Source of the DNA: JBPOFY01 sp051252415
Lineage (GTDB): Bacteria > Verrucomicrobiota > Verrucomicrobiia > Opitutales > Coraliomargaritaceae
NCBI GenBank assembly: GCA_051252415.1
Contig: JBPOGA010000003.1
Coordinates: 62,001 to 126,000, forward strand
Direction of reading: 5' to 3'
Length of the DNA stretch: 64,000 bases
Each line of letters opens with the position of its first letter. Position 1 is the stretch's first letter. The position numbers were made by a program, and so were the translations under genes. This document shows positions 17,401 to 26,202 of this stretch, piece by piece. Below the pieces are notes generated by a model. That model did no database searches and was not told the DNA's origin. It was given only the letters and a program-made list of their open reading frames with translations.

Positions 17401-19544
17401 ATACATACCTTATAGTCTCCTCACTGGCAAATTGCTTCACTGCACTTCTGTTGTTGGTTTTCTTGTTCTCTTCGCATCTGAGGACAAGGGTTAAACAGCG
17501 CTATATCTATTTGATGTTGTCGACCGCAGGCTGGGCAGGTGCATACTTTTTATGGCGTATTTCGGAGACGCCTTATGAGGCGATTATCTATTCGAAGCTG
17601 TTGATGGCCTTCGCGATTTTCTCGCCGATTTTCTTTTATCATTTCAGTTTGGATTTCTCGCGTGAGTCGAGTCGCAAGCTGCTGTATGCTGGGTATATAT
17701 TTTGCTGTGGGGTGCTGGCCCTTACCTTTACAGATCAAGTTGTTGGGGGAGTTTCTTCTAAGCATGGGCATGTTTTCTGGCCAGATGCTGGGCCATTGAT
17801 GTGGGTCTATTTGTTGTATTTTAACATCTACTTGTTGGCGAGTGGTTGGATGTTGATACGTGGATGGAAAGAGAATCTGGGAGGTCGCGCGTCTGACTGT
17901 TTGTATATTTTCTTTACTGGGTTAATTGGCTTTGTTGGTGCTAGCACGAACTTCCCATTGTGGTTTGATATTCCGATTCAGCCATACGGGAATATCTTGG
18001 TGTCAGTTTACATTATCGTGCTCGGATATGGCATTTATAGTGATAAGATTTTCGGGGTTAAGTTGAATGTATACAAAGCGCTTGTGTCGTTTCTTTTGAG
18101 CTTTTCATTTACGATCTTCTACCTGTTGTTTTATGCGCTGTATCTGACACTTTCTGATGGCGAAATTAGTCCCATAGGTTTTTGGCTACATTCTTTTTTC
18201 GCTTTTGTCGTGAGCACTTTAGTGTTTTGGGGTGTGCCGCGATTGAAGATCGGCTTTGAGAAAATGCTGGATGGTGTGTTTCGAAGCGAGCAAACGAGTG
18301 CATTGTCAGAACTGAGCGATTTGCCGATGCGTTTTGCAGATTTTACGGATGAGGTCGCTATCGCTGCATCGACTGCGGAATGTTTGCGTAAGACTTTTGA
18401 TTTGCAAGCAGTGGGTGTGTATAGGCTGAATCAGCATGATAGCGCATATCGATGTATCGCTTGCCTCGGGTCGGGTTCGGATGCACTGCAGAAATATACC
18501 ATACAAACGACAGACCCTTTAGTTGAAGGTCTGTCGCGAAAGCCAGAGTGTTTGGTCCTCGATCAAATGTATGGTGAAATGAATGAGTCGTATTATCAGT
18601 CGTTGGTATTGAAACGAAATGATTTAAAATTATCAGTGGTGGTGCCTATTTTTGCCAACCATGAAATTTTAGGCTTTATCTTCTTGGGGGCGACGAATCA
18701 GCCACATTCATGGACAGAGCAAGAGGTATCTATACTGTTTAATATTGGTGCGCAAATAGGTCTTAATTTACGGACTCGCGATTTGGAGCGGCGCTCAAAC
18801 GAAGTGGATAAACTTGTGGCTCTAGGCACGATGGCTGCGGGGCTCTCGCATGAGATTCGCAATCCGCTCGTGTCTGTGCAGACACTTGCGTCGTTGGTGA
18901 AATCAGGGCGCACTTTAGATTCGGTGTCTGCGGATTTTAAAGACGTGTTGCTGCGCGATGTGAAGCGGATCGGAAATATTGTCGAAGGTGTCGCGCTCTA
19001 TTCTCAAAATCAAGAGTCGCAGAAGGTCCCTGTTTCAGTGGATGCGGTAGTGCAATCGAGTGTAGAAATATATCAGAGTGCGATCGATCAGGCGGGTATA
19101 CAGCTGGATTTTGATGCTGGTGCACAAGCTGATATCATGGTTCTGGCGGGGATGGATCAGTTAATGCAGGTGTTTAATAACCTTATCGAAAATGCAGTGC
19201 ATGCATTGAATTCAGCGAAAGATCCGGCGCTTAAAATTCAAATTTGCCCACGTCGAACTCGAAGTCACGAGCAGTCGTCATGGGTTGAAGTGTCAATTTC
19301 TGACAATGGTTCTGGAATTCCAGAATCAATCCTCGCGCGTATTTTTGATCCGTTTACGACTTCAAAAGACACTGGTAAGCGTGAGGAAAAAATGGGTATG
19401 GGTTTAGGTTTGGCGATCTCGAAACGAATTGTAGATAACCACAACGGTGTGATTTCAGCAGCGAACAATTCAAAGGGTGGTGCGAAGTTCGTTGTGTCTT
19501 TGAAAGTTTTTGATTCTAAAGAGTCCGATGCCCCTAATCAATAA
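17397..19544 (+). CDS. Multi-span membrane histidine kinase with GAF domain
   Basis: The start is GTG at 17397, overlapping the previous stop as GTGA; the longer frame from 17352 would intrude 49 bases into that gene. About seven to eight hydrophobic segments fill residues 5-290, as in HisKA_7TM-type sensors. Then come a GAF domain (about 310-450), HisKA with GLSHEIRNPLVS (His485) and HATPase with NLIENAVHAL, DNGSGI and MGMGLGLAISKR. The membrane part probably senses a lipophilic or extracellular signal. Position directly after a methyltransferase is as for PhcS of the Ralstonia phc system. Confidence 0.88.
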   Translation: MNTYLIVSSLANCFTALLLLVFLFSSHLRTRVKQRYIYLMLSTAGWAGAYFLWRISETPYEAIIYSKLLMAFAIFSPIFFYHFSLDFSRESSRKLLYAGYIFCCGVLALTFTDQVVGGVSSKHGHVFWPDAGPLMWVYLLYFNIYLLASGWMLIRGWKENLGGRASDCLYIFFTGLIGFVGASTNFPLWFDIPIQPYGNILVSVYIIVLGYGIYSDKIFGVKLNVYKALVSFLLSFSFTIFYLLFYALYLTLSDGEISPIGFWLHSFFAFVVSTLVFWGVPRLKIGFEKMLDGVFRSEQTSALSELSDLPMRFADFTDEVAIAASTAECLRKTFDLQAVGVYRLNQHDSAYRCIACLGSGSDALQKYTIQTTDPLVEGLSRKPECLVLDQMYGEMNESYYQSLVLKRNDLKLSVVVPIFANHEILGFIFLGATNQPHSWTEQEVSILFNIGAQIGLNLRTRDLERRSNEVDKLVALGTMAAGLSHEIRNPLVSVQTLASLVKSGRTLDSVSADFKDVLLRDVKRIGNIVEGVALYSQNQESQKVPVSVDAVVQSSVEIYQSAIDQAGIQLDFDAGAQADIMVLAGMDQLMQVFNNLIENAVHALNSAKDPALKIQICPRRTRSHEQSSWVEVSISDNGSGIPESILARIFDPFTTSKDTGKREEKMGMGLGLAISKRIVDNHNGVISAANNSKGGAKFVVSLKVFDSKESDAPNQ

Positions 19545-20967
19545 AGTGAAAAACGCTCGGACTGTTCAATTGTCTGAAGAGCCGGCTGCACTAGCAGGCG
19601 AGTATCTACGATCATTTACATCAGCATTGGCACAATTTGCAGATTTTGATCAATTCTTGGATTGCTTGAAATCTTTGGTTGGCGAAGACGCATATTTAAA
19701 AGGAACTGCTGCATTATCCGACCCGTTTACGGGACAAGCGGAGTTGCCCGACTTTGAGGGATTAGATGCCAATGAAACGGTTGTCGCAATCACTGGGACT
19801 ACGGGGAGCCTTGGTTACTTGAAGTATTCAGGTCGTCATGACGCAAATCTGTTTAGCGCCGAAGACATGCACTTGATGGGTTCACTCGCGGGTATGGTAG
19901 CAGCCTTAGTTAAGCAAGCGCATCAGTATCGTCAGAAGTCGAAGTCAGAGCAAGTGCTGCAATACTTGATCAATCAGCTACCACTTGGTGTGGTTTGTTT
20001 AGATGCGAGAGGTGCGTTGCTTGTTCAGAGTAACCGAGCGCGTCGTTTGCTGGGCGAAGGTGGATTGAGCTTGTTTGACGGTGTGCTTGCGGAATCAATT
20101 CCCAGTGATGGCAAGGTGCAGTTGCATTTTGAGATCGAGGGACGATTGATCTACAGTGAAGGCCGCTCAATGGAAGTGGCCGAAGGCATGAAGGTCTACG
20201 CTTTTGTGTTATATGATATGAGTTCGTATCGCACGAAGTTGATCGTCGACTTAGAGAAAGAGGCCTATCGTAGTGAATCGCGAGGGGCGCCTCTTACAAT
20301 CGCGGTTATGGAATCAGTGGGAGAACCAGGGGAACTGTATTCGCGGCTCAAGGGAGCGGCCGATTTATTGAAAATGGATCCTGCTGGAATTCAGCCGCTC
20401 GATGCATATCGCACAGTGTGCTTGTTTCAGGGGCGCCATGCTGGCACCGTTCGTTTTTTGTTGGGACGAACACTTTCGAGAGTTTTAATTTCTGAGTTTA
20501 AGATTTCGATTGTTTCGTATCGGGCAGATTCAACAAATAATGAGCCTGCTCAAACACTATTAGATCAAGCACTAGGTGATTTGAAACCTGCTTCAATTGC
20601 ACTCATGCCGAAGCTTGTGGTATTCGACCGCTATCCGGCAGTTTTTGAGTCTTTGAATATGATCCTCTCGGAGACATGCCATTTGATGTTGGCTGACTCT
20701 GTCGAGTCCGCGATTGCATGTGTCGAGTCTGGTAAGGTTGAGGGCATCTTTATTGATCTCGATGCGAATAGTCCCGAGGTCTTGCATGAGTTGAAGTCCA
20801 TTGTTAAAGAGCAAGGCGGGAGTTTTCAGTTTTATTATTGCACATGCAAGCACCGCTCGATGCTAGATTTGGCTTATGGCTTGAGTATCAATGACATCGT
20901 CTTATCGAAGCCTTTTGATACTGCTGAAGTATTGGATGTCGTAGAGTTGGCATTTGAATTAGCTTGA
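19528..20967 (+). CDS. GAF/PAS-like protein with C-terminal receiver domain
   Basis: 479 residues from ATG 19528, overlapping the kinase gene by 17 bases. The N-terminal 130 residues look GAF-like (EDMHLMGSLAGMVAALVKQA). A PAS-like region follows (INQLPLGVVCLDARGALLVQ), then a mixed alpha/beta middle with no clear name. The last 95 residues form a receiver: KLVVFDRYPAVFESL, the likely phosphoacceptor Asp410 in GIFIDLDAN, and LSKPFDTAEV. There is no kinase or DNA-binding output. It may relay or buffer phosphate between the two kinases, in the manner suggested for PhcQ. The family is otherwise unrecognised. Confidence 0.72.
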   Translation: MPLINKVKNARTVQLSEEPAALAGEYLRSFTSALAQFADFDQFLDCLKSLVGEDAYLKGTAALSDPFTGQAELPDFEGLDANETVVAITGTTGSLGYLKYSGRHDANLFSAEDMHLMGSLAGMVAALVKQAHQYRQKSKSEQVLQYLINQLPLGVVCLDARGALLVQSNRARRLLGEGGLSLFDGVLAESIPSDGKVQLHFEIEGRLIYSEGRSMEVAEGMKVYAFVLYDMSSYRTKLIVDLEKEAYRSESRGAPLTIAVMESVGEPGELYSRLKGAADLLKMDPAGIQPLDAYRTVCLFQGRHAGTVRFLLGRTLSRVLISEFKISIVSYRADSTNNEPAQTLLDQALGDLKPASIALMPKLVVFDRYPAVFESLNMILSETCHLMLADSVESAIACVESGKVEGIFIDLDANSPEVLHELKSIVKEQGGSFQFYYCTCKHRSMLDLAYGLSINDIVLSKPFDTAEVLDVVELAFELA

Positions 20968-21009
20968 GCATACACGCTGTTTTCGCGCATACTCACGACC
21001 CATACTGCT

Positions 21010-22137
21010 ATGATCGACACCGCACCTAATACCGCCCTCAAACGAATGCTCGTGGTTGATGATGAGGATGGTCCACGCCAGTCCTTGAATATGATTTTTT
21101 CCGATGACTTTGATGTCACGGTGGCGAGGTCTGGCGAAGAGGCTATCGAGCTCTCGAAACAGAATCCGTTTAACATCGTGATTACGGATATTCGTATGCG
21201 TGGTCTGAGTGGAATCGATGTGCTGCGTGAGGTGAAGAAACTAGACCCGCACACTGAAGTCATTGTTTTAACAGCATTTGAAACTTTGGAAACGGCGCGT
21301 CAGGCGATTAGCTTAGGTGCTTCTGAGTATTTAAAGAAGCCCTTTGATTTAGATCACATACAGAAAGTCGTTGATCGTTGCTATGGGAACTACCTCTTTG
21401 CGACGAAACAAGAAGCGGTGGTTCGCAAAGATGTGAATGCTGCAAAAACAAATTTCCTAGAGATTGTCAGCCACGAGTTGAATACACCCATGAATGGTAT
21501 TCTTGGTTTTATTGAGTTGTTGCAGGAAACACAGCTTGACGATGAGCAGAGAGAATATCTAGCAACCGTGGAGGACTGCAGCTTGAAATATTTTGAGCAC
21601 GTTCAAGATATTCTTACTTACGCTAAGGCATCGATGAGCGATAGTGAAATGTCGCTCGGCTCGTTTAATCCAGCAACCATGGTGCTCAAAATGTTGAACG
21701 AGACCGCACCTGTAGAGGGTGTGATTATTGAGTCGGATATTTCAGACCAACTGCCGCAATATGTATCAGGCCATGAGCAAGAGTTACGGATTGTTATTCG
21801 CAAACTACTGCAAAACGCTGTGAAATTTACTGAAGAGGGGAGTATTTTAATTAAGCTACATGCAGAACCACTTGCTGACGCTCAAGTCAGGCTTGTTTAC
21901 CAAGTAATTGATACTGGCAAAGGGATCAAGCCAGAGCATCTCGCTGATGGGAGAATTTTTGATGCTTTCACCCAAGAAGACTCCTCTTCAAGCCGAGCCC
22001 ATGAGGGCCTTGGCCTCGGCCTCGCACTTTGTAAGACACTCTCAGATCGTATGGGGGGCGAGCTTACGGTGCAGAGTGAACTCGGCAAGGGGAGTGCATT
22101 CACCTTTAAAGTGAGCGTTCAGCAGGAAGAAAGCTAG
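21010..22137 (+). CDS. Receiver-histidine kinase hybrid (PhcR-like architecture)
   Basis: A 375-residue protein with the reverse of the usual hybrid order. An N-terminal receiver (LVVDDEDGPRQSL, phosphoacceptor Asp60 in VITDIRMRG, Thr88, Lys110 in YLKKPFD) is joined to a C-terminal kinase module with HisKA (EIVSHELNTPMNGILGF, His155) and HATPase (LLQNAVKFT, DTGKGI, EGLGLGLALCK). No membrane span. A response regulator whose output is a kinase is the hallmark of PhcR in Ralstonia. It begins 42 bases after the GAF/PAS/receiver gene and ends the operon. Confidence 0.88.
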   Translation: MIDTAPNTALKRMLVVDDEDGPRQSLNMIFSDDFDVTVARSGEEAIELSKQNPFNIVITDIRMRGLSGIDVLREVKKLDPHTEVIVLTAFETLETARQAISLGASEYLKKPFDLDHIQKVVDRCYGNYLFATKQEAVVRKDVNAAKTNFLEIVSHELNTPMNGILGFIELLQETQLDDEQREYLATVEDCSLKYFEHVQDILTYAKASMSDSEMSLGSFNPATMVLKMLNETAPVEGVIIESDISDQLPQYVSGHEQELRIVIRKLLQNAVKFTEEGSILIKLHAEPLADAQVRLVYQVIDTGKGIKPEHLADGRIFDAFTQEDSSSSRAHEGLGLGLALCKTLSDRMGGELTVQSELGKGSAFTFKVSVQQEES

Positions 22138-22261
22138 CGTTTGCCCCTAATTTATGAGTGCGGGGGTTCTGGCGCGAAACTTTCCAATTGTAAAATTCTC
22201 GAAAGTTGACCAACCTGCGCAGCTTTTTTGACATTTGCGTCACAAAAAGCACCAATAAGCT

Positions 22262-22657
22262 ATGCAAGTCACACTTCTCAAATCTAAGCTGCTTCGAGCA
22301 GAAGTTACCGACTGTGCCCTTCACTACGAGGGCAGTCTGGCGATTGATGCTGCACTTATGGAGCAGATCGGGCTCGTGCCCTACGAGAAGATCCTCGTCG
22401 CAAACATCGCCAATGGCGAGCGTCTCGAAACCTACGCGATTCAAGCCCCTAAAGGTTCGCACACCATTTCGTTGAATGGCGCAGCGGCTCATAAGGGGCA
22501 AATTGGTGACTTGCTAGTAATTATGTCTTTTGCGCAGTTTGAAGCAGAAGAAGCCAAGTCTTGGAAGCCCAAGGTCCTCGTGCTCGCAGATGGCAACAAG
22601 CGCGTCGTTCGCGCCGATAATATTCTTGTCGCTGAAGACGTCTTCACTGACTGCTAG
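22262..22657 (+). CDS. panD: Aspartate 1-decarboxylase
   Basis: A 131-residue pyruvoyl enzyme making beta-alanine for pantothenate and coenzyme A. The self-cleavage site Gly24-Ser25 is intact in HYEGSLAID, which would release the beta chain and the pyruvoyl alpha chain. VANIANGERLETYAI and the GDLLVIMSFA strand are typical. It has its own short upstream region with a TTGACA at 22228 but no clear -10. coaD at 58.6 kb acts later in the same route. Confidence 0.95.
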   Translation: MQVTLLKSKLLRAEVTDCALHYEGSLAIDAALMEQIGLVPYEKILVANIANGERLETYAIQAPKGSHTISLNGAAAHKGQIGDLLVIMSFAQFEAEEAKSWKPKVLVLADGNKRVVRADNILVAEDVFTDC

Positions 22658-22667
22658 TTATTGATGT

Positions 22668-22702
22668 AGCGGAACGAGGAACTCGTTTCGGCCGTTTTTG
22701 GC
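22668..22702 (+). terminator. Possible terminator after panD
   Basis: CGGAACGAG and CTCGTTTCGG form an imperfect stem with a GAA loop just after the panD stop. A short T run follows only after GGCCG, so the signal is weak. The remaining part of the 313-base gap to the TonB receptor holds no gene; a GCAAGCTCAGGT repeat fragment lies near 22752. Confidence 0.35.
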
Positions 22703-22908
22703 GTGTGTCGACCTCGATTATTCACTCGCCAGTAGATGCGAACACCTTCGGCAAGCTCAGGTCAGACTGGAGGTCCGTGCGACAAATTTGAATATTCCAT
22801 CTCTTGAGACTCATGTCTCATTTTCCCAGTTTTATTTTCTTATATCTTTATTTCCAGTGATTTAGGGATCAGCTATGACTAGCCGTCTTACAAAATTGAA
22901 GTTAAGAC

Positions 22909-22927
22909 TGATTCTCATTAATCATTG
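22909..22927 (+). promoter_or_regulatory. Fur-box-like operator upstream of the TonB receptor
   Basis: TGATTCTCATTAATCATTG lies 44 bases before the receptor ATG. Its complement contains AATGAGAATCA, which matches 10 of 11 bases of the AATGATAATCA core of the classical Fur box. A Fur-family gene follows the receptor. The match is by eye and the regulator has an altered recognition helix, so the pairing is tentative. Confidence 0.5.
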
Positions 22928-22970
22928 TGTTTGATTCTGCTGCTGTATTCGCAATCTCTGTCTCGCTTAC

Positions 22971-24899
22971 ATGAAACGACAGAAAGCACATTTGTATTAC
23001 AAGGCTCTTGGGTGCCTTGTTGCCACGTTCACGCTTGTTGCGCCATTGGCGGGGCAATCCAAACGAAAAGACAGTATGCCATTGGAAGGCGAGCTCGCGC
23101 CCTACGTGGTGGTTGTCACACGCACGCCGATCTCTCTGGAGGAGGCCTCGCCCTCGGTTAGCTATATCTCCACCGCGGAAATGGAAGCAAATCAAGACCG
23201 CAGTCTCGTCGATGCACTAAAGCGGCAGCCTGGTATGGTGATCAATACCAGTGGCACCCAGGGTTCGCTATCTTCCTTATTTATGCGCGGCACGAATAGC
23301 GATCACACGGGCTTTTTTGTTGATGGTCGCCGGCTGAGTTCAGGCTTTGGTAGCCAATACAATCTAGAGTTTCTGACGATTGAGAATCTCAACAGTGTGC
23401 AAGTGCAGCGAGGTGCGTCTTCCGTGAATTACGGTTCGAGTGGCATCGGCGGTGTCGTTGATTTGCAAACAAGATCCGATCTCGGCAGCGAATCAAACGA
23501 GACCTATGTCGAAGCTGAAATTGGTTCAAATAATTACCGCCGTGGTGCCGTATCCACTTCCTATGCGCAAGACGATTGGGCATTCAGTTTTGGAGGCACC
23601 GCACTGGAGACTGATAACGAGCGTGATAACGACGAATTTGAAAGTCTCAGTTTCAACACACGTTTCGATTACCAGCTAACAGATTATCTCGCATTCGAAG
23701 TGCTTGGTCTCTTCACCGATACCGAGAAGGGTTTACCTGATACCGTCGATGCGCAGAACGATACCGATTTCGGCACGACTGAGTCATGGTTGATTTCTCC
23801 GGGCGCGCGTTACGAAAATGGTGACTGGTCTGGACAGTTCTTTTATTCGCGCAGTAAATTGACCGTGGATACGACGAACTTCGAGTATGGTTTTTCGGCT
23901 CCGTTTACGAGTGGCTTGGTCGATGCGACAAGTTACGTCGAATCTGACGAGCTTTATCTGCAAGTAGACTATGCAGGTGTGGATAAGGTGCTCATCAGCG
24001 CTGGGCTCATCTATCGCAATGATGGAGCTTATAACAGTAACTTGGACTCGTATGACTTCACCGCTCCAGAGCGTCCTTACGAAGGTAACTTCGAGCAGTT
24101 TGGTGCGTGGTCGCAACTACAAGTTGACTTGACCGACGCGCTGCAGCTTCGCCTCGGCGGACGCTATGATAGTTATAGCGATTATGATTCTGCATTCAAT
24201 GGCAGTGTCGAAGCGCTCTACGCTTTTGACGACCTCGGCTTGGTGCTCTTTGCTAAGATCGCGGAGTCTTATGCACCACCATCCGCAGGCGATATGGCTT
24301 TCGACGGCGACCCTACGGGCACTCCCTTGCAAGCCGAAGAGTCGATTTCGTATGAGTTCGGATTAAAACAACACTTGTTCGATGATTCTCTGCAACTCTC
24401 TGCAGTCGTGTTCCGCAATGAGATCGATAACCTCATCGGTTACGCAGGGCTCGATGCATACAATGTCAATCAAGCCACAACAGAAGGAGTTGAGTTGACT
24501 GCTCAATATACACCAATCGACACTATTGAGCTTGGTCTCGGATATACCTACTTAACCGCAACGGATGATGAAAATGATATACGCCTTTTGCGTCGCCCAC
24601 GTCATCTCCTGCAACTCTCTGCGTTCTATACACCGGTTGATTACTTGAGCCTTGGCTTAACGGGAACAGGCTACTTCGGTCGTGAAGATGCCAGCTTCGG
24701 GCCACCGCCTTTTTACGCCAAAATTCAAGCCGACCAAGAAGACTACTTTGTCGTCGAACTTCACCTTGAATGGGACATCTGCGAACACCTAACAATTTTC
24801 GCACGTGCAGAAAATCTACTCGATGAAGAATACGAGTCCGTGCTCGGTTATCCTGCACTCGGTCGCACTGGTTACATTGGTGCCCGCTGGACATTTTAA
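22971..24899 (+). CDS. TonB-dependent outer membrane receptor, BtuB/siderophore type
   Basis: A 642-residue receptor with a signal peptide (cleavage near LAGQS), a TonB-box-like YVVVVTRTP, the plug domain (SLVDALKRQPGMVINTSG, MRGTNSDHTGFFVDGRRL, VQVQRGASSVNYGSSGIGG) and a 22-strand-type barrel ending GYIGARWTF. Size and plug are nearest to BtuB-type receptors. The substrate could be cobalamin, heme or a siderophore. The Fur-box-like site and the absence of a visible cobalamin riboswitch favour iron; the FecCD/BtuCD-type ABC genes 3 to 9 kb away fit either. Confidence 0.9.
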   Translation: MKRQKAHLYYKALGCLVATFTLVAPLAGQSKRKDSMPLEGELAPYVVVVTRTPISLEEASPSVSYISTAEMEANQDRSLVDALKRQPGMVINTSGTQGSLSSLFMRGTNSDHTGFFVDGRRLSSGFGSQYNLEFLTIENLNSVQVQRGASSVNYGSSGIGGVVDLQTRSDLGSESNETYVEAEIGSNNYRRGAVSTSYAQDDWAFSFGGTALETDNERDNDEFESLSFNTRFDYQLTDYLAFEVLGLFTDTEKGLPDTVDAQNDTDFGTTESWLISPGARYENGDWSGQFFYSRSKLTVDTTNFEYGFSAPFTSGLVDATSYVESDELYLQVDYAGVDKVLISAGLIYRNDGAYNSNLDSYDFTAPERPYEGNFEQFGAWSQLQVDLTDALQLRLGGRYDSYSDYDSAFNGSVEALYAFDDLGLVLFAKIAESYAPPSAGDMAFDGDPTGTPLQAEESISYEFGLKQHLFDDSLQLSAVVFRNEIDNLIGYAGLDAYNVNQATTEGVELTAQYTPIDTIELGLGYTYLTATDDENDIRLLRRPRHLLQLSAFYTPVDYLSLGLTGTGYFGREDASFGPPPFYAKIQADQEDYFVVELHLEWDICEHLTIFARAENLLDEEYESVLGYPALGRTGYIGARWTF

Positions 24900-24922
24900 T
24901 CAATCCGTAGGGTGATTGGTTG

Positions 24923-24971
24923 ACAGGCTACGCGTTTTGATTCGCTCAAAATCGCGTAGCCTGTTTTTTTT
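24923..24971 (+). terminator. Rho-independent terminator of the TonB receptor gene
   Basis: ACAGGCTACGCG (24923-24934) pairs with CGCGTAGCCTGT ending near 24963, with extra TTTTGA/TCAAAA pairing inside the loop. Eight T follow. It is 23 bases after the receptor stop codon. Confidence 0.92.
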
Positions 24972-24973
24972 GG

Positions 24974-25062
24974 GGTAGCGCAGGTGTGTCCCGCACCGCA
25001 TTATATCCTGCGGGCCATCTAAATAGCCATACAGATGCGGTGCGGGACGCATCTGCGCTACC
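24974..25062. repeat. Inverted repeat in the fur leader
   Basis: GGTAGCGCAGGTGTGTCCCG at 24974 is matched by its complement ending CATCTGCGCTACC at 25062, giving a stem of roughly 28 positions around a 33-base loop. A related half-element occurs at 3022. The repeat covers the 5' part of the longest open frame of the Fur gene, which argues that this gene starts further down, at 25092. Confidence 0.85.
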
Positions 25063-25091
25063 TTCCCACTAACAAATACCCACTCTTTAAA

Positions 25092-25466
25092 GTGCAACAC
25101 ACCCGTCAACGATCCGCGATTATCGACGTCCTCAAAGAAGCGGGGCGTCCGCTCACGCGTGACGAAATCCTAAGCCTTGGTCGGCAGAAGATTCCTAAGC
25201 TCGGTTCAGCCACGGTAGATCGTGCGATCCGCGATATGCGCGCCAGCTTTGAAATTATTGGTGTCGAATTTCCAGGCCAAGCTCGGCGCTATGAGCTCCC
25301 AGCCGAACACGAGCACCCGCACTTCGTGTGTCGTATTTGCGACCGCGTGTTTGATATGCCCATCAAAATGCAACTCCCTGAAATCAAAGCTCCGAAGGGC
25401 TTTTTAATCACGGGTGGCGAAGTAATTTACTCTGGCACCTGTCCCGAGTGCTTGAAGAAAAAGTAG
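25092..25466 (+). CDS. Fur-family metalloregulator
   Basis: A 124-residue Fur/Zur/PerR-type repressor from GTG at 25092. The frame is open back to 25035, but that part lies in an inverted repeat. The winged helix reads RQRSAIIDVLKEAGRPLTRD and then GSATVDRAIRDM. The usual recognition helix TVYRxL is replaced by TVDRAI, which may change target choice. The dimer domain has HEHPHFVCRIC and a C-terminal CPEC, so both CxxC pairs of a structural zinc site are present. It probably controls the adjacent uptake genes. Confidence 0.85.
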   Translation: MQHTRQRSAIIDVLKEAGRPLTRDEILSLGRQKIPKLGSATVDRAIRDMRASFEIIGVEFPGQARRYELPAEHEHPHFVCRICDRVFDMPIKMQLPEIKAPKGFLITGGEVIYSGTCPECLKKK

Positions 25467-25664
25467 GTTCATCGTCGATTGCAGGGAAGTGCATTGATAG
25501 CTGCTGAGGGCAGTGTGTATTCATGATCCCAGTCGAAGTAGTCGAATTGTAGCATGCGCTTCTATGCGCAGCATCGAGCGCGTGGTCTCGTTGGAAAAGC
25601 GTTGCTGGATGCCACGCGCTCCCTTCGGGAAGCACGTGCTACAACTTGCGTGTGTTCATGTTTC
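25465..25664 (+). repeat. 200-bp dispersed repeat, copy 1
   Basis: Starting AGGTTCATCGTCGATTG and ending TGTTCATGTTTC, this segment is present again in inverted orientation at 47850-48049. Similarity runs across the whole 200 bases, with about one difference in six to eight. The core is GTAGCATG-GCTTCTATGCGCAG with an inverted partner CGGGAAGCACGTGCTAC, so each copy can fold on itself. It overlaps the last two bases of the Fur gene. Confidence 0.88.
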
Positions 25665-25670
25665 GCGACA

Positions 25671-25901
25671 TGATAAACGTTTGTGGAATGGTTTGTAGCC
25701 ACGGCAGTCTCTGCCGTGTCGGTGTTAGGGGTACGTCACAGAGTGACGTGGCTACATGATAAACGTTTGCGGAATGGTTTGTAGCCACGGCAGTCTCTGC
25801 CGTGTCGGTGTTAGGGGCACGTCACAGAGTGACGTGGCTACATGATAAATGTTTACGGAATGGTTTGTAGCCACGGCAGTCTCTGCCGTGTCGGTGTTAG
25901 G
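25671..25901. repeat. 86-bp tandem repeat, about 2.7 copies
   Basis: Units start with TGATAAACGTTTG at 25671, 25757 and 25843, an exact 86-base period. Each holds two small palindromes, CACGGCAGTCTCTGCCGTG and CACGTCACAGAGTGACGTG. Copies differ at only a few bases. There are no unique spacers. Confidence 0.95.
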
Positions 25902-25904
25902 TTG

Positions 25905-25976
25905 GTCGTTGGGTTGGCTTTAGCTGCCCGACACAAAAGCCCGTAACTATCAGGCGGCTGAAGCCAACCTGACTAC
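25905..25976. repeat. Palindromic element shared with 57143-57214
   Basis: A GGTTGGCTTTAGCTGCC arm and a GGCGGCTGAAGCCAACC arm flank a short loop. A relative sits downstream of the MFS gene at 57143-57214. The rest of the gap, 25977-26202, contains no gene I can support; near 26050 is GATGCGTGAAACGCGTCCCC, related to the repeats at 47711 and 61833, and a nine-G run lies at 26194-26202. Confidence 0.8.
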
Positions 25977-26202
25977 GGAAGATTAAGATTATGGGGAAAA
26001 TTAGGATTAAGAACTAGTGAGTTTTGAGGCGGGACCGGTTGGTATCAGTAGACAAGTGGATGCGTGAAACGCGTCCCCCGAATACCTGAGTGCTCTTCAA
26101 ATCAACAGACGGAGTGGTGCCAGCAGGCTTACACAAAATAGATTATACAGTCTAAGTATCCCTTTCATGCAAAGTGATATTGAACCAAAGAAAGGGGGGG
26201 GG

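Noticed and set aside
22658..22970. Possible cobalamin riboswitch before the TonB receptor
   Set aside because: I found no B12-box-like sequence or the expected 180-200-base structure; a Fur-box-like site is there instead.
25671..25901. Tandem 86-bp repeats as a possible CRISPR array
   Set aside because: Units are contiguous with no unique spacers, and no cas genes are present.
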